Source: an uncultured Anderseniella sp.
GTDB taxonomy: Bacteria; Pseudomonadota; Alphaproteobacteria; Rhizobiales; Aestuariivirgaceae
Length of the DNA stretch: 64,000 bases
Assembly (NCBI GenBank): GCA_947488295.1
Contig: CANKYU010000005.1
Span: 124,001-188,000, forward strand
Reading direction: 5' to 3'
Both the position numbers and the translations under genes were made by a program. The notes beneath the pieces are model-generated. The model saw nothing but the letters and a program-made list of their open reading frames with translations. It was not told the origin of the DNA and made no database searches. Positions within the stretch are counted from its first letter, which is position 1; each line of letters opens with the position of its first letter. This document shows positions 43,505-51,690 of this stretch, one piece after another.

Positions 43505-44178
43505 GATTGTCCTCTGGGTGATGCAGGGTTCGAGGGTAGTGGCAAAGGTGGTGACGTGTCGGAAAAATCTTCCGGCCAGCGCGGTACCGAAAGTTCAAAC
43601 CGGTCATCGGTGTGGCAATAACTGTTCGCGACCAGACGCCCGACGGGTTCATAGGCCGACATATCGAAGTACAGTGTCTCAGGGTCGATCAGACCATCAC
43701 GCGCGCTTAGAGCAACAATTTCACCGACAGCAAGATGTCGTGTGGGGGTGATCTGCCGGATTTCCCAGGTCCGGCATTCCAGGCTGACCGGTGCTTCGGC
43801 TATGCGCGGCGTTTCGATGCACTGGGAACCGGAAACGGAGAGCCCGGCTGCCTCGATTTCACTGATGCCGGCGGGGAGCCGGGCAGCGCAGACCGCCATA
43901 GCCTCGGCCAGGCGACGGTCCACCAGATTGATCACGAATTCGCCGTTATCGAGAATGTGCCTGGTGGTGTCCTTGATGGAGCCGTCAGGAGCATGCTGGA
44001 GGCCCAGTACCGCAAGCGCCGGGTCTTCGGAAAAAACATTGAAGAAACTGAACGGTGCTGCATTGACCATGCCGTCCGGCCCCAGCGTCGAGACCAGCGC
44101 AATCGGTCGCGGCACCACGGCGGCGGTGAGAAGCTTGTACCTCTCATGCGGTGTGATTTTTTCAAAATCTATCTGCAT
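43501..44178 (-). CDS. Flavin reductase-like FMN-binding split-barrel protein
   Basis: A 225-residue protein of the flavin reductase domain family. ITPHERYKLLTAAVVPRPIALVST and VNAAPFSFFNVFSEDPAL are the FMN-contact segments. Start ATG 44178, just after the carbamoylase stop. The last 25 residues are Pro/Ser-rich and unlike the domain. It may reduce free FMN for a monooxygenase or act directly on a substrate; no partner monooxygenase is encoded in the locus. Confidence 0.85.
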   Translation of the reverse strand: MQIDFEKITPHERYKLLTAAVVPRPIALVSTLGPDGMVNAAPFSFFNVFSEDPALAVLGLQHAPDGSIKDTTRHILDNGEFVINLVDRRLAEAMAVCAARLPAGISEIEAAGLSVSGSQCIETPRIAEAPVSLECRTWEIRQITPTRHLAVGEIVALSARDGLIDPETLYFDMSAYEPVGRLVANSYCHTDDRFELSVPRWPEDFSDTSPPLPLPSNPASPRGQS

Positions 44179-44182
44179 GCCA

Positions 44183-45112
44183 TCACTTCGCCGGAACCTC
44201 GACACCGGTCTGCGACGTGATCAGACCATAGTGTTCAATGCGCCGGTGGCGGGCGAAATCAAAGATGGTCTGCTTGCCGAAATTGCAGGCGTCCAGATCG
44301 CAGGCGTGCACGATCATTTCGTCGTCTTCGGTCTTGGTCTCAGCGACGATCTTGCCGTCGGGATCAACGATCACGCTGCCGGCGGTGAGCGGATGTCCGT
44401 CTTCTACGCCCGCCTTTGCCGTCGCGACAACCCAGGTGGAGTTCTGATAGGCGCCGGACTGAACGGACAGGCGGTGATGGAACAGGCGGTCTTCCAGGCC
44501 TTCGCCGGATCTTTGAGAATTGACCGACGGTGTGTTGAAACCAAGCATGACCATTTCAACGCCCTGCAGGCCCATGACCCGGTAAACCTCTGGCCAGCGC
44601 CGGTCATTGCAGATGCACATGCCCATTACGCCGCCTTGCGAATGCCAGACCGGGAAGCCGAGATCGCCGGGTTCAAAGTAGCGCTTTTCAAGATGCTGAA
44701 AGGCCCGCTCGGTGTCATATTCATCGTGCCCGGGCAGGTGGACCTTGCGATACTTGCCGATGATTTCGCCCTCGGGCGATGTGAGTATCGCGGTGTTGAA
44801 GTGTTGTCCCTGCGGGGTGATCTCGGCGTAGCCGACATACATGCCGATGCCATGCGCACGCGCGCGCTCGAACAGTGGCGCAGTATCCGGGCCGGGCACT
44901 TCGGGTTCGAACCACTTATCTACCTCTGCCTGGTCTTCCATGTACCAGCGCGGGAAGAATGTGGTGAAGGCAAGCTCCGGAAACACGGCCAGGCTGGCAC
45001 CGGCCCGCTTTGCCTCATCGAGTAATGCAATCATTCTGGCGACAACGTCGCCACGGCCTTCTTCCTTTTGTATGGCCCCCAGTTGAAGCGAGGCAGTGAC
45101 TACTTCGCGCAT
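44183..45112 (-). CDS. N-carbamoyl-D-amino-acid hydrolase (nitrilase superfamily)
   Basis: A 309-residue amidase of the carbon-nitrogen hydrolase superfamily. It has catalytic E46 (FPELAFTTFFPRW), K123 (YRKVHLPGHDEYD) and C168 (ICNDRRWPE). FPELAFTTFFPRWY and the CNDRRWPE motif are those of characterised D-carbamoylases (Agrobacterium E47/K127/C172). It converts N-carbamoyl-D-amino acids to D-amino acid, CO2 and ammonia. Start ATG 45112 with GGAGGAAA upstream. It completes the two-step D-hydantoin pathway. Confidence 0.93.
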   Translation of the reverse strand: MREVVTASLQLGAIQKEEGRGDVVARMIALLDEAKRAGASLAVFPELAFTTFFPRWYMEDQAEVDKWFEPEVPGPDTAPLFERARAHGIGMYVGYAEITPQGQHFNTAILTSPEGEIIGKYRKVHLPGHDEYDTERAFQHLEKRYFEPGDLGFPVWHSQGGVMGMCICNDRRWPEVYRVMGLQGVEMVMLGFNTPSVNSQRSGEGLEDRLFHHRLSVQSGAYQNSTWVVATAKAGVEDGHPLTAGSVIVDPDGKIVAETKTEDDEMIVHACDLDACNFGKQTIFDFARHRRIEHYGLITSQTGVEVPAK

Positions 45113-45131
45113 GGATATTTCCTCCGGTTGA

Positions 45132-45797
45132 CTAGTTTTCTATTTTATTTTCAAGACGGCTCAACAGCCTGACCACGGGCCACAGCACAATCAGGTAAAG
45201 CACGGCGGCAAAGGTAATCGGCGAGGCGTTATAGGTGACGGACCGCGCCATGTCGGCGGCGTAAAGCAGTTCCGCAAAGGCGACGACACTGGCAAGCGAT
45301 GTGAGCTTGACGACCTCTACAGTGTTGCTCACAAGGTCCGGCAGCACGTTGCGGACAGCCTGTGGCAGGATCACATAAGCCATGGTCTGGGTGGCGCTCA
45401 GGCCTGTAGAGCGTGATGCATCGGTCTGTCCGCTGCCGATGCTCTCAATGCCGGAGCGATAAATCTCTCCGTAATAGGCTGAGTTGTTCAGCAGGAATGA
45501 TATGCAGACGGCGGCGAACGGGCTGATCCGAATGTCGGCAAACGGCAGGCCTGCGGACACGAAAATCAACAGGGCGAGGGGCGGAATTGCCCGGAAGAGG
45601 TCAACAAAGACGATGGTGGTCCAACGCACGGCGCGGATTGGCGACAGGCTGGCAAGTGCGACGGCAAGGCCGCCGAGCAGGCCCATGGGAATGACCACCA
45701 GGCAAAGCAGCAGCGTCATGCCGAACCCGCGCAGGATGATCGGCGAGGCCTGCATCATGATGTCAAAATTGAAGAACTGCTGCAGGAGAGCGTCCAT
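45132..45797 (-). CDS. Polar amino-acid ABC transporter permease (HisM/GlnP type)
   Basis: A 221-residue permease with five helices and the coupling motif EIYRSGIESIGSGQTDASRS, the EAA loop. The residue sequence after it (GLSATQTMAYVILPQAVRNV) is typical. It shares one base (TGATG) with the preceding permease gene, so the two are cotranslated and probably form a heterodimer. Confidence 0.92.
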   Translation of the reverse strand: MDALLQQFFNFDIMMQASPIILRGFGMTLLLCLVVIPMGLLGGLAVALASLSPIRAVRWTTIVFVDLFRAIPPLALLIFVSAGLPFADIRISPFAAVCISFLLNNSAYYGEIYRSGIESIGSGQTDASRSTGLSATQTMAYVILPQAVRNVLPDLVSNTVEVVKLTSLASVVAFAELLYAADMARSVTYNASPITFAAVLYLIVLWPVVRLLSRLENKIEN

Positions 45798-46480
45798 CAG
45801 ACTTTTCTCCAGGCAAACCGGTGCTCGATGTATCGCCCCAGATAGACCACCGGGACAAACAGTATCAGATAGGCGATTGCCCCCATCATCAACGGTGTCG
45901 CGTTGCCGGAAAATGCCTGTGCGGTTGTGGCTTCGTTCAAAAGCTCGTCAACGCCGATGACCATGCCAAGTGCGGTGTTCTTGGTGATGGCAATGGTTCT
46001 GTTGGTCAGTGGCGGAATGGTCAGCCGGATGGCCTGGGGCATCACCACGTTGAGCAGTGTCTGGGTATAGCTCATGCCGGTGGACCGGGATGCCATCCAC
46101 TGGCCCTTGTCGACCGACAGAATGCCGGCCCAGAATATTTCCTCGGAAAATGCCGCCAGCACACAAGTCAGTACCAGCCACAGAACTATGTAACCGGACA
46201 TGGTAAGCCCGACATTGGGCAGGCCGAAATACAAAATGAGGATCAGAACCAGCGGCGGCAGGGCACGGAATATGTCGACAAAGAAAATGATGACAAGGTT
46301 CACAGGCGCCCAGCGATAGGAACGTAACAAGGCGAGTGCCAGGCCAAACAGTATGCCGCTCACCACAACCAGGATGGCGATCTGGCAGGTGACCAGCAGG
46401 CCCTCCACGATCTTCGGAAAGTACTGCGCCATCACTGCAGGGTTGAAGAATGTATCGAGGAAGCGCTCGTACTGGGTCAT
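45797..46480 (-). CDS. Polar amino-acid ABC transporter permease (HisQ/GlnP type)
   Basis: A 227-residue permease, paralogue of its neighbour. The coupling loop is EEIFWAGILSVDKGQWMASRS followed by GMSYTQTLLNVVMPQAIRL. It lies 12 bases after the ATPase gene. It forms the membrane channel for a polar amino acid or carbamoyl/hydantoin compound. Confidence 0.92.
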   Translation of the reverse strand: MTQYERFLDTFFNPAVMAQYFPKIVEGLLVTCQIAILVVVSGILFGLALALLRSYRWAPVNLVIIFFVDIFRALPPLVLILILYFGLPNVGLTMSGYIVLWLVLTCVLAAFSEEIFWAGILSVDKGQWMASRSTGMSYTQTLLNVVMPQAIRLTIPPLTNRTIAITKNTALGMVIGVDELLNEATTAQAFSGNATPLMMGAIAYLILFVPVVYLGRYIEHRFAWRKV

Positions 46481-46492
46481 GACCGCATTGCC

Positions 46493-47230
46493 TCAGTGCT
46501 CGACTTGCCTGACGAAGTCACGGGTCCGCTGGTGTTGCGGGTTAGCAAACAGGTCGGCGGGTGCACCCTGTTCCACTATGACGCCGCCATCCATGAAGAT
46601 GACCCGGTCCGCAGCTGCCTTGGCAAAACGCATTTCGTGGCTGACCACGACCATTGTCATGCCGGCCTTTTTGAGTTCGGCCATCACATTGAGTACGTCG
46701 CCGACCAGTTCAGGGTCGAGGGCGCTGGTCGGTTCGTCAAACAGCATGATCTTGGGTTCAAGCGCGAGCGCACGCGCGATTGCGGCACGCTGCTGCTGAC
46801 CGCCGGAAAGCTGATTGGGATAATTGTCGATCTTGTCGGCAAGCCCGACCCGGTCCAGGGCGGCTTCTGCAATGAGGCGGGCCTCGGCCTTGGGTTTGCC
46901 GAGAACCTTGCGCAGGGCCAGCATCACATTGCCGCCGGCTGTTAGATGCGGATACAGGTTGAATGACTGGAACACCATGCCAATGCGTCGTCTTATGGCG
47001 TTCAGGTCAGCGCCCCTGGCCGTAATTGAGGTGCCGTCAACGATGATTTCGCCCGTTGCCGGTTCTTCGAGGCGGTTGCAGCAACGCAGAAACGTGCTCT
47101 TTCCAGACCCGGACGGGCCAATGACAAACACCAGTTCGCTCGGCATGACGTCAATGTCGATGCCGCGCAGCACTTCGAGCTTGCCGTAGGACATGTGCAG
47201 GTTGCGAACACTGAGGATCGGTTGCGTCAC
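46493..47230 (-). CDS. Polar amino-acid ABC transporter ATP-binding protein
   Basis: A 245-residue GlnQ/HisP-type ATPase. It has Walker A GPSGSGKST, signature LSGGQQQR, Walker B IMLFDEPTSALDPE and H-loop VVVSHEM. FQSFNLYPHLTAGGNV gives the Q-loop. An intercistronic hairpin (47269-47299) separates it from the binding-protein gene. Confidence 0.94.
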   Translation of the reverse strand: MTQPILSVRNLHMSYGKLEVLRGIDIDVMPSELVFVIGPSGSGKSTFLRCCNRLEEPATGEIIVDGTSITARGADLNAIRRRIGMVFQSFNLYPHLTAGGNVMLALRKVLGKPKAEARLIAEAALDRVGLADKIDNYPNQLSGGQQQRAAIARALALEPKIMLFDEPTSALDPELVGDVLNVMAELKKAGMTMVVVSHEMRFAKAAADRVIFMDGGVIVEQGAPADLFANPQHQRTRDFVRQVEH

Positions 47231-47268
47231 TTGGTCTGCCGCTATGTTTGTGGGATGGACTTCAATTA

Positions 47269-47299
47269 CGGCAGGCGTGCTGTCAGTGCACGCCTGCCG
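47269..47299 (-). promoter_or_regulatory. Intercistronic hairpin between binding-protein and ATPase genes
   Basis: A perfect 12-bp stem (CGGCAGGCGTGC with GCACGCCTGCCG) and a seven-base loop. No T run follows on the minus strand. In ABC operons such a structure protects the upstream binding-protein mRNA, raising its level over the downstream genes. Confidence 0.72.
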
Positions 47300-47316
47300 G
47301 TCATTCGGGAGTGGGG

Positions 47317-48156
47317 TTACTTGCAGTTGGGCTTATGCGCGGTTGCGTCATAGCCGGCCAGATCCGGGACCCCAAATCCGGCATACACCGTCACGGCGGC
47401 TGCGTCCGCGGCCGGTGCGTAACCAAACCATTTCTCATGCAGCTTGGCGATCGTGCCGTTGGTTTTCAGGCACTCAAGTGCGCTCTCGATGGTCTTGCGC
47501 AATTCCTCATCGCCCTTGCGGAACGGGATGGCGAAGACCTTGCCCGTCGAGTGCAGGTAGGAGAGCTTCAGACCGGAGGTCTTCTTTACCGCCCAGGCGG
47601 TTACCGTATTGCCGGCGACATTGGCGAAAGCCCTGCCTGAGACCACGGCCTGCACGGCATCCGCGTTGGTGCCGTAGGATTCAACGGTCCAGCCGATCTT
47701 GCCTTCCAGGTCGCGCGCCCACTTGTCATAGGCTGATCCCTTGTTGACGGCGATGGTCTTGCCCTTGAAGCCTTCAAGCGATGTGACTTCAGGCGCATCT
47801 GCCTTCACCGCGAACTGGAAGTCCGTGTTGAGGTATCCCTCACTGAACAACATGTTCTTGGTGCGCTCTTCGGTAACGGTGGTTGGTGCCACGAGGAAAT
47901 CATAGGTGCCGGCCTGCATGCCCGGCAGGAGACCGGACCATTGCGCTGCCGTAACATCCATTTTGGCGCCTAGTTCGGTTGCCAGTGCTTCGGCCAGATC
48001 GACATTAAATCCTTCGACGCCACCGTCGAGTTTCGGCATGGCATGTGGAGCAAAGGTTCCATCCAGTGCCACCTTGTAGGTTTTTTCCTGCGCAATGGCG
48101 GAGCCGCCAACCAACATTGCCAGTAGAACGAGTAGGGGGGTGTAAAAGTTTTTCAT
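47317..48156 (-). CDS. Amino-acid ABC transporter substrate-binding protein
   Basis: A 279-residue SBP_bac_3 (type II) periplasmic binding protein with signal peptide (FYTPLLVLLAMLVGGSAIAQ). GFNVDLAEALATELG and the segment QWSGLLPGMQAGTYDFLVAPTTVTEERT (two contacts to the ligand amino group and carboxylate) are typical. Conserved GKTIAVNKGSAYDKW closes the site. Ligand predicted from the locus: an amino acid, hydantoin or N-carbamoyl amino acid. Confidence 0.92.
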   Translation of the reverse strand: MKNFYTPLLVLLAMLVGGSAIAQEKTYKVALDGTFAPHAMPKLDGGVEGFNVDLAEALATELGAKMDVTAAQWSGLLPGMQAGTYDFLVAPTTVTEERTKNMLFSEGYLNTDFQFAVKADAPEVTSLEGFKGKTIAVNKGSAYDKWARDLEGKIGWTVESYGTNADAVQAVVSGRAFANVAGNTVTAWAVKKTSGLKLSYLHSTGKVFAIPFRKGDEELRKTIESALECLKTNGTIAKLHEKWFGYAPAADAAAVTVYAGFGVPDLAGYDATAHKPNCK

Positions 48157-48370
48157 CAGTGTGTCCCAATCAATTGCCAGGAGTGTCCCGGGGTGCCAGG
48201 AACGGAAAGTCGGCCCGGCGACATCACCGGATGCCGCCGCCTTGCTGACTTTGCGCCACTTGATTGAACCCGCATCGCTGATCGGGTTTCAATTAGTTTT
48301 GTATTTTGGTTCGTATAGAAATATAATCAGAAGTTATACGTACTCATCCCCATAAACTCGCGCGACAAGC

Positions 48371-48781
48371 TCAGTCTTCCGCTTCGACCACAAAAGCCGG
48401 CGCTTCGGCGATCACCGCAATCTCGACCAGCCATTCAGGGTTGGCCAGTCCGGAAATGATCAACAGTGTTGAAGCTGCCTCGTGGCCCTGCAGCATTTCA
48501 TCGCGTACTTCGCGGTATATGGGCACACCATCCTGGGTGGTAATGTAGACCGTCATTTCGATGATGTCCCTGGGACCAAGTCCCTGGTCCGCCAGGATTG
48601 CCAGCACATTGCGCCAGCATTGCTCATGTTGGCCTTTCTCACTGTCGGCCAGCTTGCCTTTCAGATCGACCCCCACCTGTCCGGAAACAAACACGAGGTC
48701 CTTGCCGGCGCTGACCCGCATGGCTTGTGCATATCGTGAAAACGGGGCCGGGGCTTCTGTCGTGTTGATTTTTACGGGCAT
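48371..48781 (-). CDS. RidA family protein
   Basis: A 136-residue YjgF/YER057c/UK114 trimeric protein. It has PFSRYAQAMRVSAGKDLVFVSGQVG and the end EWLVEIAVIAEAP. The conserved Arg that binds the substrate carboxylate in archetypal RidA is not obvious, so it may belong to a Rid4-7-type subgroup. The start at 48781 has GGAG eight bases upstream. It is the upstream gene of the leftward hydantoin locus. It may clear imines formed when D-amino acids are oxidised. Confidence 0.86.
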   Translation of the reverse strand: MPVKINTTEAPAPFSRYAQAMRVSAGKDLVFVSGQVGVDLKGKLADSEKGQHEQCWRNVLAILADQGLGPRDIIEMTVYITTQDGVPIYREVRDEMLQGHEAASTLLIISGLANPEWLVEIAVIAEAPAFVVEAED

Positions 48782-48942
48782 TGGCATGGTCTCCACTTAC
48801 TTGATTGTCGACTTGATACGGTGTAGAACAAAAAATGAACAAAAAATATCCGGCGGCTGTGGACAATGTCTGCAGCACGCTGGCAGGGCAGGGGCGAAAA
48901 GTCTAGTGTCTGGCCACAAACAGCTTATGAGGAGTGAGCAAC

Positions 48943-49455
48943 ATGGCGGGTTCGATTAACAAGGTAATCCTGATTGGCAATCTGGGCGCTGATCCCGAGA
49001 TCCGCCATACGCAGGACGGCCGGCCGATCGCCAATCTGCGTATTGCGACATCGGAGACCTGGCGTGACCGCAACTCCGGCGAGCGCCGGGAAAAGACCGA
49101 ATGGCATACGGTGGTGATTTTCTCTGAAGGGCTGTGCAAGGTTGTCGAACAGTACCTGAAAAAGGGATCCAAGGTTTATCTCGAAGGCCAGCTCCAGACA
49201 CGCAAGTGGCAGGACCGGGACGGCAATGATCGCTACTCCACCGAAGTCGTGCTGCAGAATTTCAATTCGACGCTGGTCATGCTGGACGGCAGGCAGGGTG
49301 GTGCCGGTGACAGCGGCGGATTTAACCAGGACAGTGGGGCGGACTTTGGCCGGTCGAGCCCGATGCAACGCCCGCAAGGTGGCGGTGGTGCACCCAAGGG
49401 CGGTGATGCCCCCTCGTTTGCCCGCGACGACATGGATGATGAGGTTCCGTTCTAG
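48943..49455 (+). CDS. ssb: Single-stranded DNA-binding protein
   Basis: A 170-residue SSB with an OB fold (SINKVILIGNLGADPEIR to about residue 110), a Gly-rich linker and the acidic C-terminal tip MDDEVPF that recruits replication and repair proteins. ATG at 48943 has GAGGAG eight bases upstream; a GTG at 48934 is less likely. A divergent gap of about 160 bases separates it from RidA. Confidence 0.96.
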   Translation: MAGSINKVILIGNLGADPEIRHTQDGRPIANLRIATSETWRDRNSGERREKTEWHTVVIFSEGLCKVVEQYLKKGSKVYLEGQLQTRKWQDRDGNDRYSTEVVLQNFNSTLVMLDGRQGGAGDSGGFNQDSGADFGRSSPMQRPQGGGGAPKGGDAPSFARDDMDDEVPF

Positions 49456-49677
49456 CCACAAAAGGTCAAGCGGCCGGTACATCAGGCGGCCCGCATTGGG
49501 CGAATGTGTCGATTTCGGACGATTTTCTTAACTTTTCAGCAACCATGATGTGTTTCATGCGTCGTTAACTATGGATAATGCTGCACTGCGGCATTTTTGA
49601 CTCCGACTCGCCACACGATGAGCACATTTAGTGATCAGAGGTGTCGGCAGGGCAAGTTTAATGCTGATACTGGACTG

Positions 49678-49724
49678 GCTCCCCGGTTGTGCGAGAACCG
49701 CGGGGAGCAAAAATAAAACCGGGG
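49678..49724 (+). promoter_or_regulatory. Overlapping hairpins in the leader of the exported protein gene
   Basis: Hairpin 1: GCTCCCC (49678-49684) pairs with GGGGAGC (49702-49708) and GGTT with AACC, over a 7-base loop. Hairpin 2: CCCCGGTT (49681-49688) pairs exactly with AACCGGGG (49717-49724), whose GGGG is the likely ribosome binding site of the gene at 49734. The two exclude each other, a layout of translational switches. Confidence 0.5.
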
Positions 49725-49733
49725 ATTATGTAA

Positions 49734-50078
49734 ATGAAAAAGTTTGTAATCGCTGCTGCGTGCGGCGCTTTAATTCTTGCCGCCAATGCGAGCGCGTCAT
49801 CTGCGGGCGAAATGCTCTCGGCGAAGGAGATCAAAAAGTTCATCCCAGGCCGCGCCAAGGCCAAGATCATGGGCTCCAAGGTCACTATGCGCATGAGCCG
49901 TGGCGGGTCCTTGTCGGCCAAGTGGGACGGTGAACGCGACACCGGTATCTGGCGTGTGACCAAGGACAAGTTGTGCATCAAATTCAAGAAATGGATGAAT
50001 GGCGCAACCCGTTGCTCGTCGGTGACCAAGTCCGGCAACTCCTATCGGGTCGCCGGGATTACCTTTTCCAAATACTGA
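49734..50078 (+). CDS. Small exported basic protein (DUF995-like)
   Basis: A 114-residue protein with a signal peptide (KKFVIAAACGALILAANASA). The mature part (MLSAKEIKKFIPGRAKAKIM to GIWRVTKDKLCIKF) follows the pattern of small periplasmic proteins with a DUF995-like fold: an LSxxEIKxxxPGR opening, an aromatic W in a G-x-W motif and two cysteines that could form a disulfide (LCIKF, RCSSV). Unusually Lys-rich. The family call is tentative. See the leader structure. Confidence 0.75.
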   Translation: MKKFVIAAACGALILAANASASSAGEMLSAKEIKKFIPGRAKAKIMGSKVTMRMSRGGSLSAKWDGERDTGIWRVTKDKLCIKFKKWMNGATRCSSVTKSGNSYRVAGITFSKY

Positions 50079-50105
50079 CGGGCAAGCTGACCTGCCAATT
50101 CCGGT

Positions 50106-51056
50106 TCAGGTTGGTTTGAGCTGAGACAGCCATACCTGCTCGGTGTGATGCTCGCCAGACTGGATTTCAATAAACAGGCGTTTTACTTCAGGGTGCGCTG
50201 CGCGGATGTTCTGCTCAAGGGTGTAGATGGCATCCTCCAGCGTTCCTGTGTCCATGTCGTCCCGGACGTCCAGGGACACGGCCAGAAGCACATCTTCAGG
50301 GCCCATATGCATGGTACGCAGCTCGTTGATCTGGTTGACGGCCTCAGACGCGTTGATGACGGCGTTTAGGCTGGTTGAAAACTCCTCCGACACGGCCTCG
50401 CCGATCAGCAGGCCCTTTGTTTCAAAACACAGGAAGATGGCGACGCTGGCCAGCAGCAGCCCAATGCCGATCGACGCCGCACCATCCATCCATGGCAGAC
50501 CCAGGTACTCCGCTGCCAGCAGGCCTGCAAATGCGATAACAAGACCTGCCATTGCGGCGGCATCTTCAAACAATACGGTAAACAGACCGGGGTCCTTGCT
50601 CTGTCGGACAGCGCGCCAGACAGGAACCTTGCCGCGGCGCCGGTTGAATTCCTTGGCGGCGATGAAAAACGCAATGCCTTCAAACACGATGGCCAGGCTC
50701 AGCACGATGTAGTTGACGATCGGAGAGGTGACGGTCTCTGGATGCATGACCTTGTGAACGCCTTCATAAAGCGACACGCCGGCACCGACGGAGAAAATCA
50801 GCAGGGCTACCACGAAGGCCCAGAAATACAGTTCGCGGCCATAGCCGAACGGATGGGTCTTGTCTGCCGGGCGTTCAGATTTTTTCAAGCCGTATAACAG
50901 CAACCCCTGATTGCATGTGTCGACCAGGGAGTGAATGGCTTCCGACAGCATGGCTGATGAGCCTGTGTAGACGGATGCCGCAAACTTGGTGCAGGCAATG
51001 GCACCATTGCCGAGCAGGGCTGCAATGATAACCGTCTTTGAACTTCCTGAAGCCAT
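50106..51056 (-). CDS. Cation diffusion facilitator (CDF) family transporter
   Basis: A 316-residue CDF protein with about six helices. SEAIHSLVDTCNQGLLLYG holds the His/Asp metal site of helix 2, DAAAMAGLVIAFAGL the Asp of helix 5, and HPFGYGRELYFWAF follows helix 2. The C-terminal cytoplasmic domain (220-316) is the ferredoxin-like CDF_dimer fold. It would export zinc, iron or manganese by proton antiport; ion not identifiable. Closest to the FieF/ZnT9-type clade. Confidence 0.9.
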   Translation of the reverse strand: MASGSSKTVIIAALLGNGAIACTKFAASVYTGSSAMLSEAIHSLVDTCNQGLLLYGLKKSERPADKTHPFGYGRELYFWAFVVALLIFSVGAGVSLYEGVHKVMHPETVTSPIVNYIVLSLAIVFEGIAFFIAAKEFNRRRGKVPVWRAVRQSKDPGLFTVLFEDAAAMAGLVIAFAGLLAAEYLGLPWMDGAASIGIGLLLASVAIFLCFETKGLLIGEAVSEEFSTSLNAVINASEAVNQINELRTMHMGPEDVLLAVSLDVRDDMDTGTLEDAIYTLEQNIRAAHPEVKRLFIEIQSGEHHTEQVWLSQLKPT

Positions 51057-51151
51057 GTGGTTTTTCTGATCCGTTTTTGTGATTTGCAGGCGGCAGACGC
51101 AAGCCGCTAAGATTCGAACAGAAGGTGCACGCGAAAACTAGGGGAAAGCCC

Positions 51152-51523
51152 ATGAGGATACAATGTCTGGCACAAGCAATGGTTGCCCTGCTGTTGATGG
51201 CAGGCGCCTGCCTGGCCGGGGAAGCGGACGTGGTGGGTGTGAAAGCGTCCAAGTCATCCGACGGCACCTGGTCGTTCGATGTAACCGTTGCTCACGCCGA
51301 TGAAGGCTGGGATCATTATGCCAACCGCTGGGATGTTGTGGCGCCGGATGGCACGGTACTGGGCACACGCACGCTGCACCACCCGCATGAAACAGAGCAG
51401 CCCTTCACCCGTTCATTGCGCGGCGTGAACGTGCCGGACGGTATTGTTTCAGTGACGATTCGGGCCAATGATTCCGTTCATGGAACCGGCGGCAGGGAGT
51501 TTTCGGTTGAGCTGTCGAAATAG
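51152..51523 (+). CDS. Small exported beta-sandwich-like protein
   Basis: A 123-residue protein with a signal peptide (LAQAMVALLLMAGACLA) and a mature part of alternating strands (GTWSFDVTVAHADEGWDHYA, GTVLGTRTLHHPHETEQPFT, GIVSVTIRANDSVHG). It is His-rich, suggesting metal or ligand binding, and matches a small family of alphaproteobacterial periplasmic proteins in layout only. Start ATG 51152 behind AGGGGA. Function unknown. Confidence 0.75.
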   Translation: MRIQCLAQAMVALLLMAGACLAGEADVVGVKASKSSDGTWSFDVTVAHADEGWDHYANRWDVVAPDGTVLGTRTLHHPHETEQPFTRSLRGVNVPDGIVSVTIRANDSVHGTGGREFSVELSK

Positions 51524-51690
51524 CTCAGGTTTATATAGGTAAATCAACGGATTACGGCATCTGTTTTAATCCCGGCAAAGATTGTGGCAAAGTTGCCTGC
51601 GGTCGCCATATTTGCTAGGTTTGTGACAACAGAATCGCACTGCTGTCATGCCGCTCCGCGCGGGCGTGACACGCCACGAGGAGCCGCCGC

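Noticed and set aside
43742..45025. A 427-codon plus-strand frame across the flavin reductase and carbamoylase
   Set aside because: Antisense to recognisable enzymes with catalytic residues; composition is typical of a shadow frame.
48266..48290. A GAACCCG...CGGGTTTC hairpin followed by a T-rich stretch on +
   Set aside because: No plus-strand gene ends before it, and on the minus strand there is no T run.
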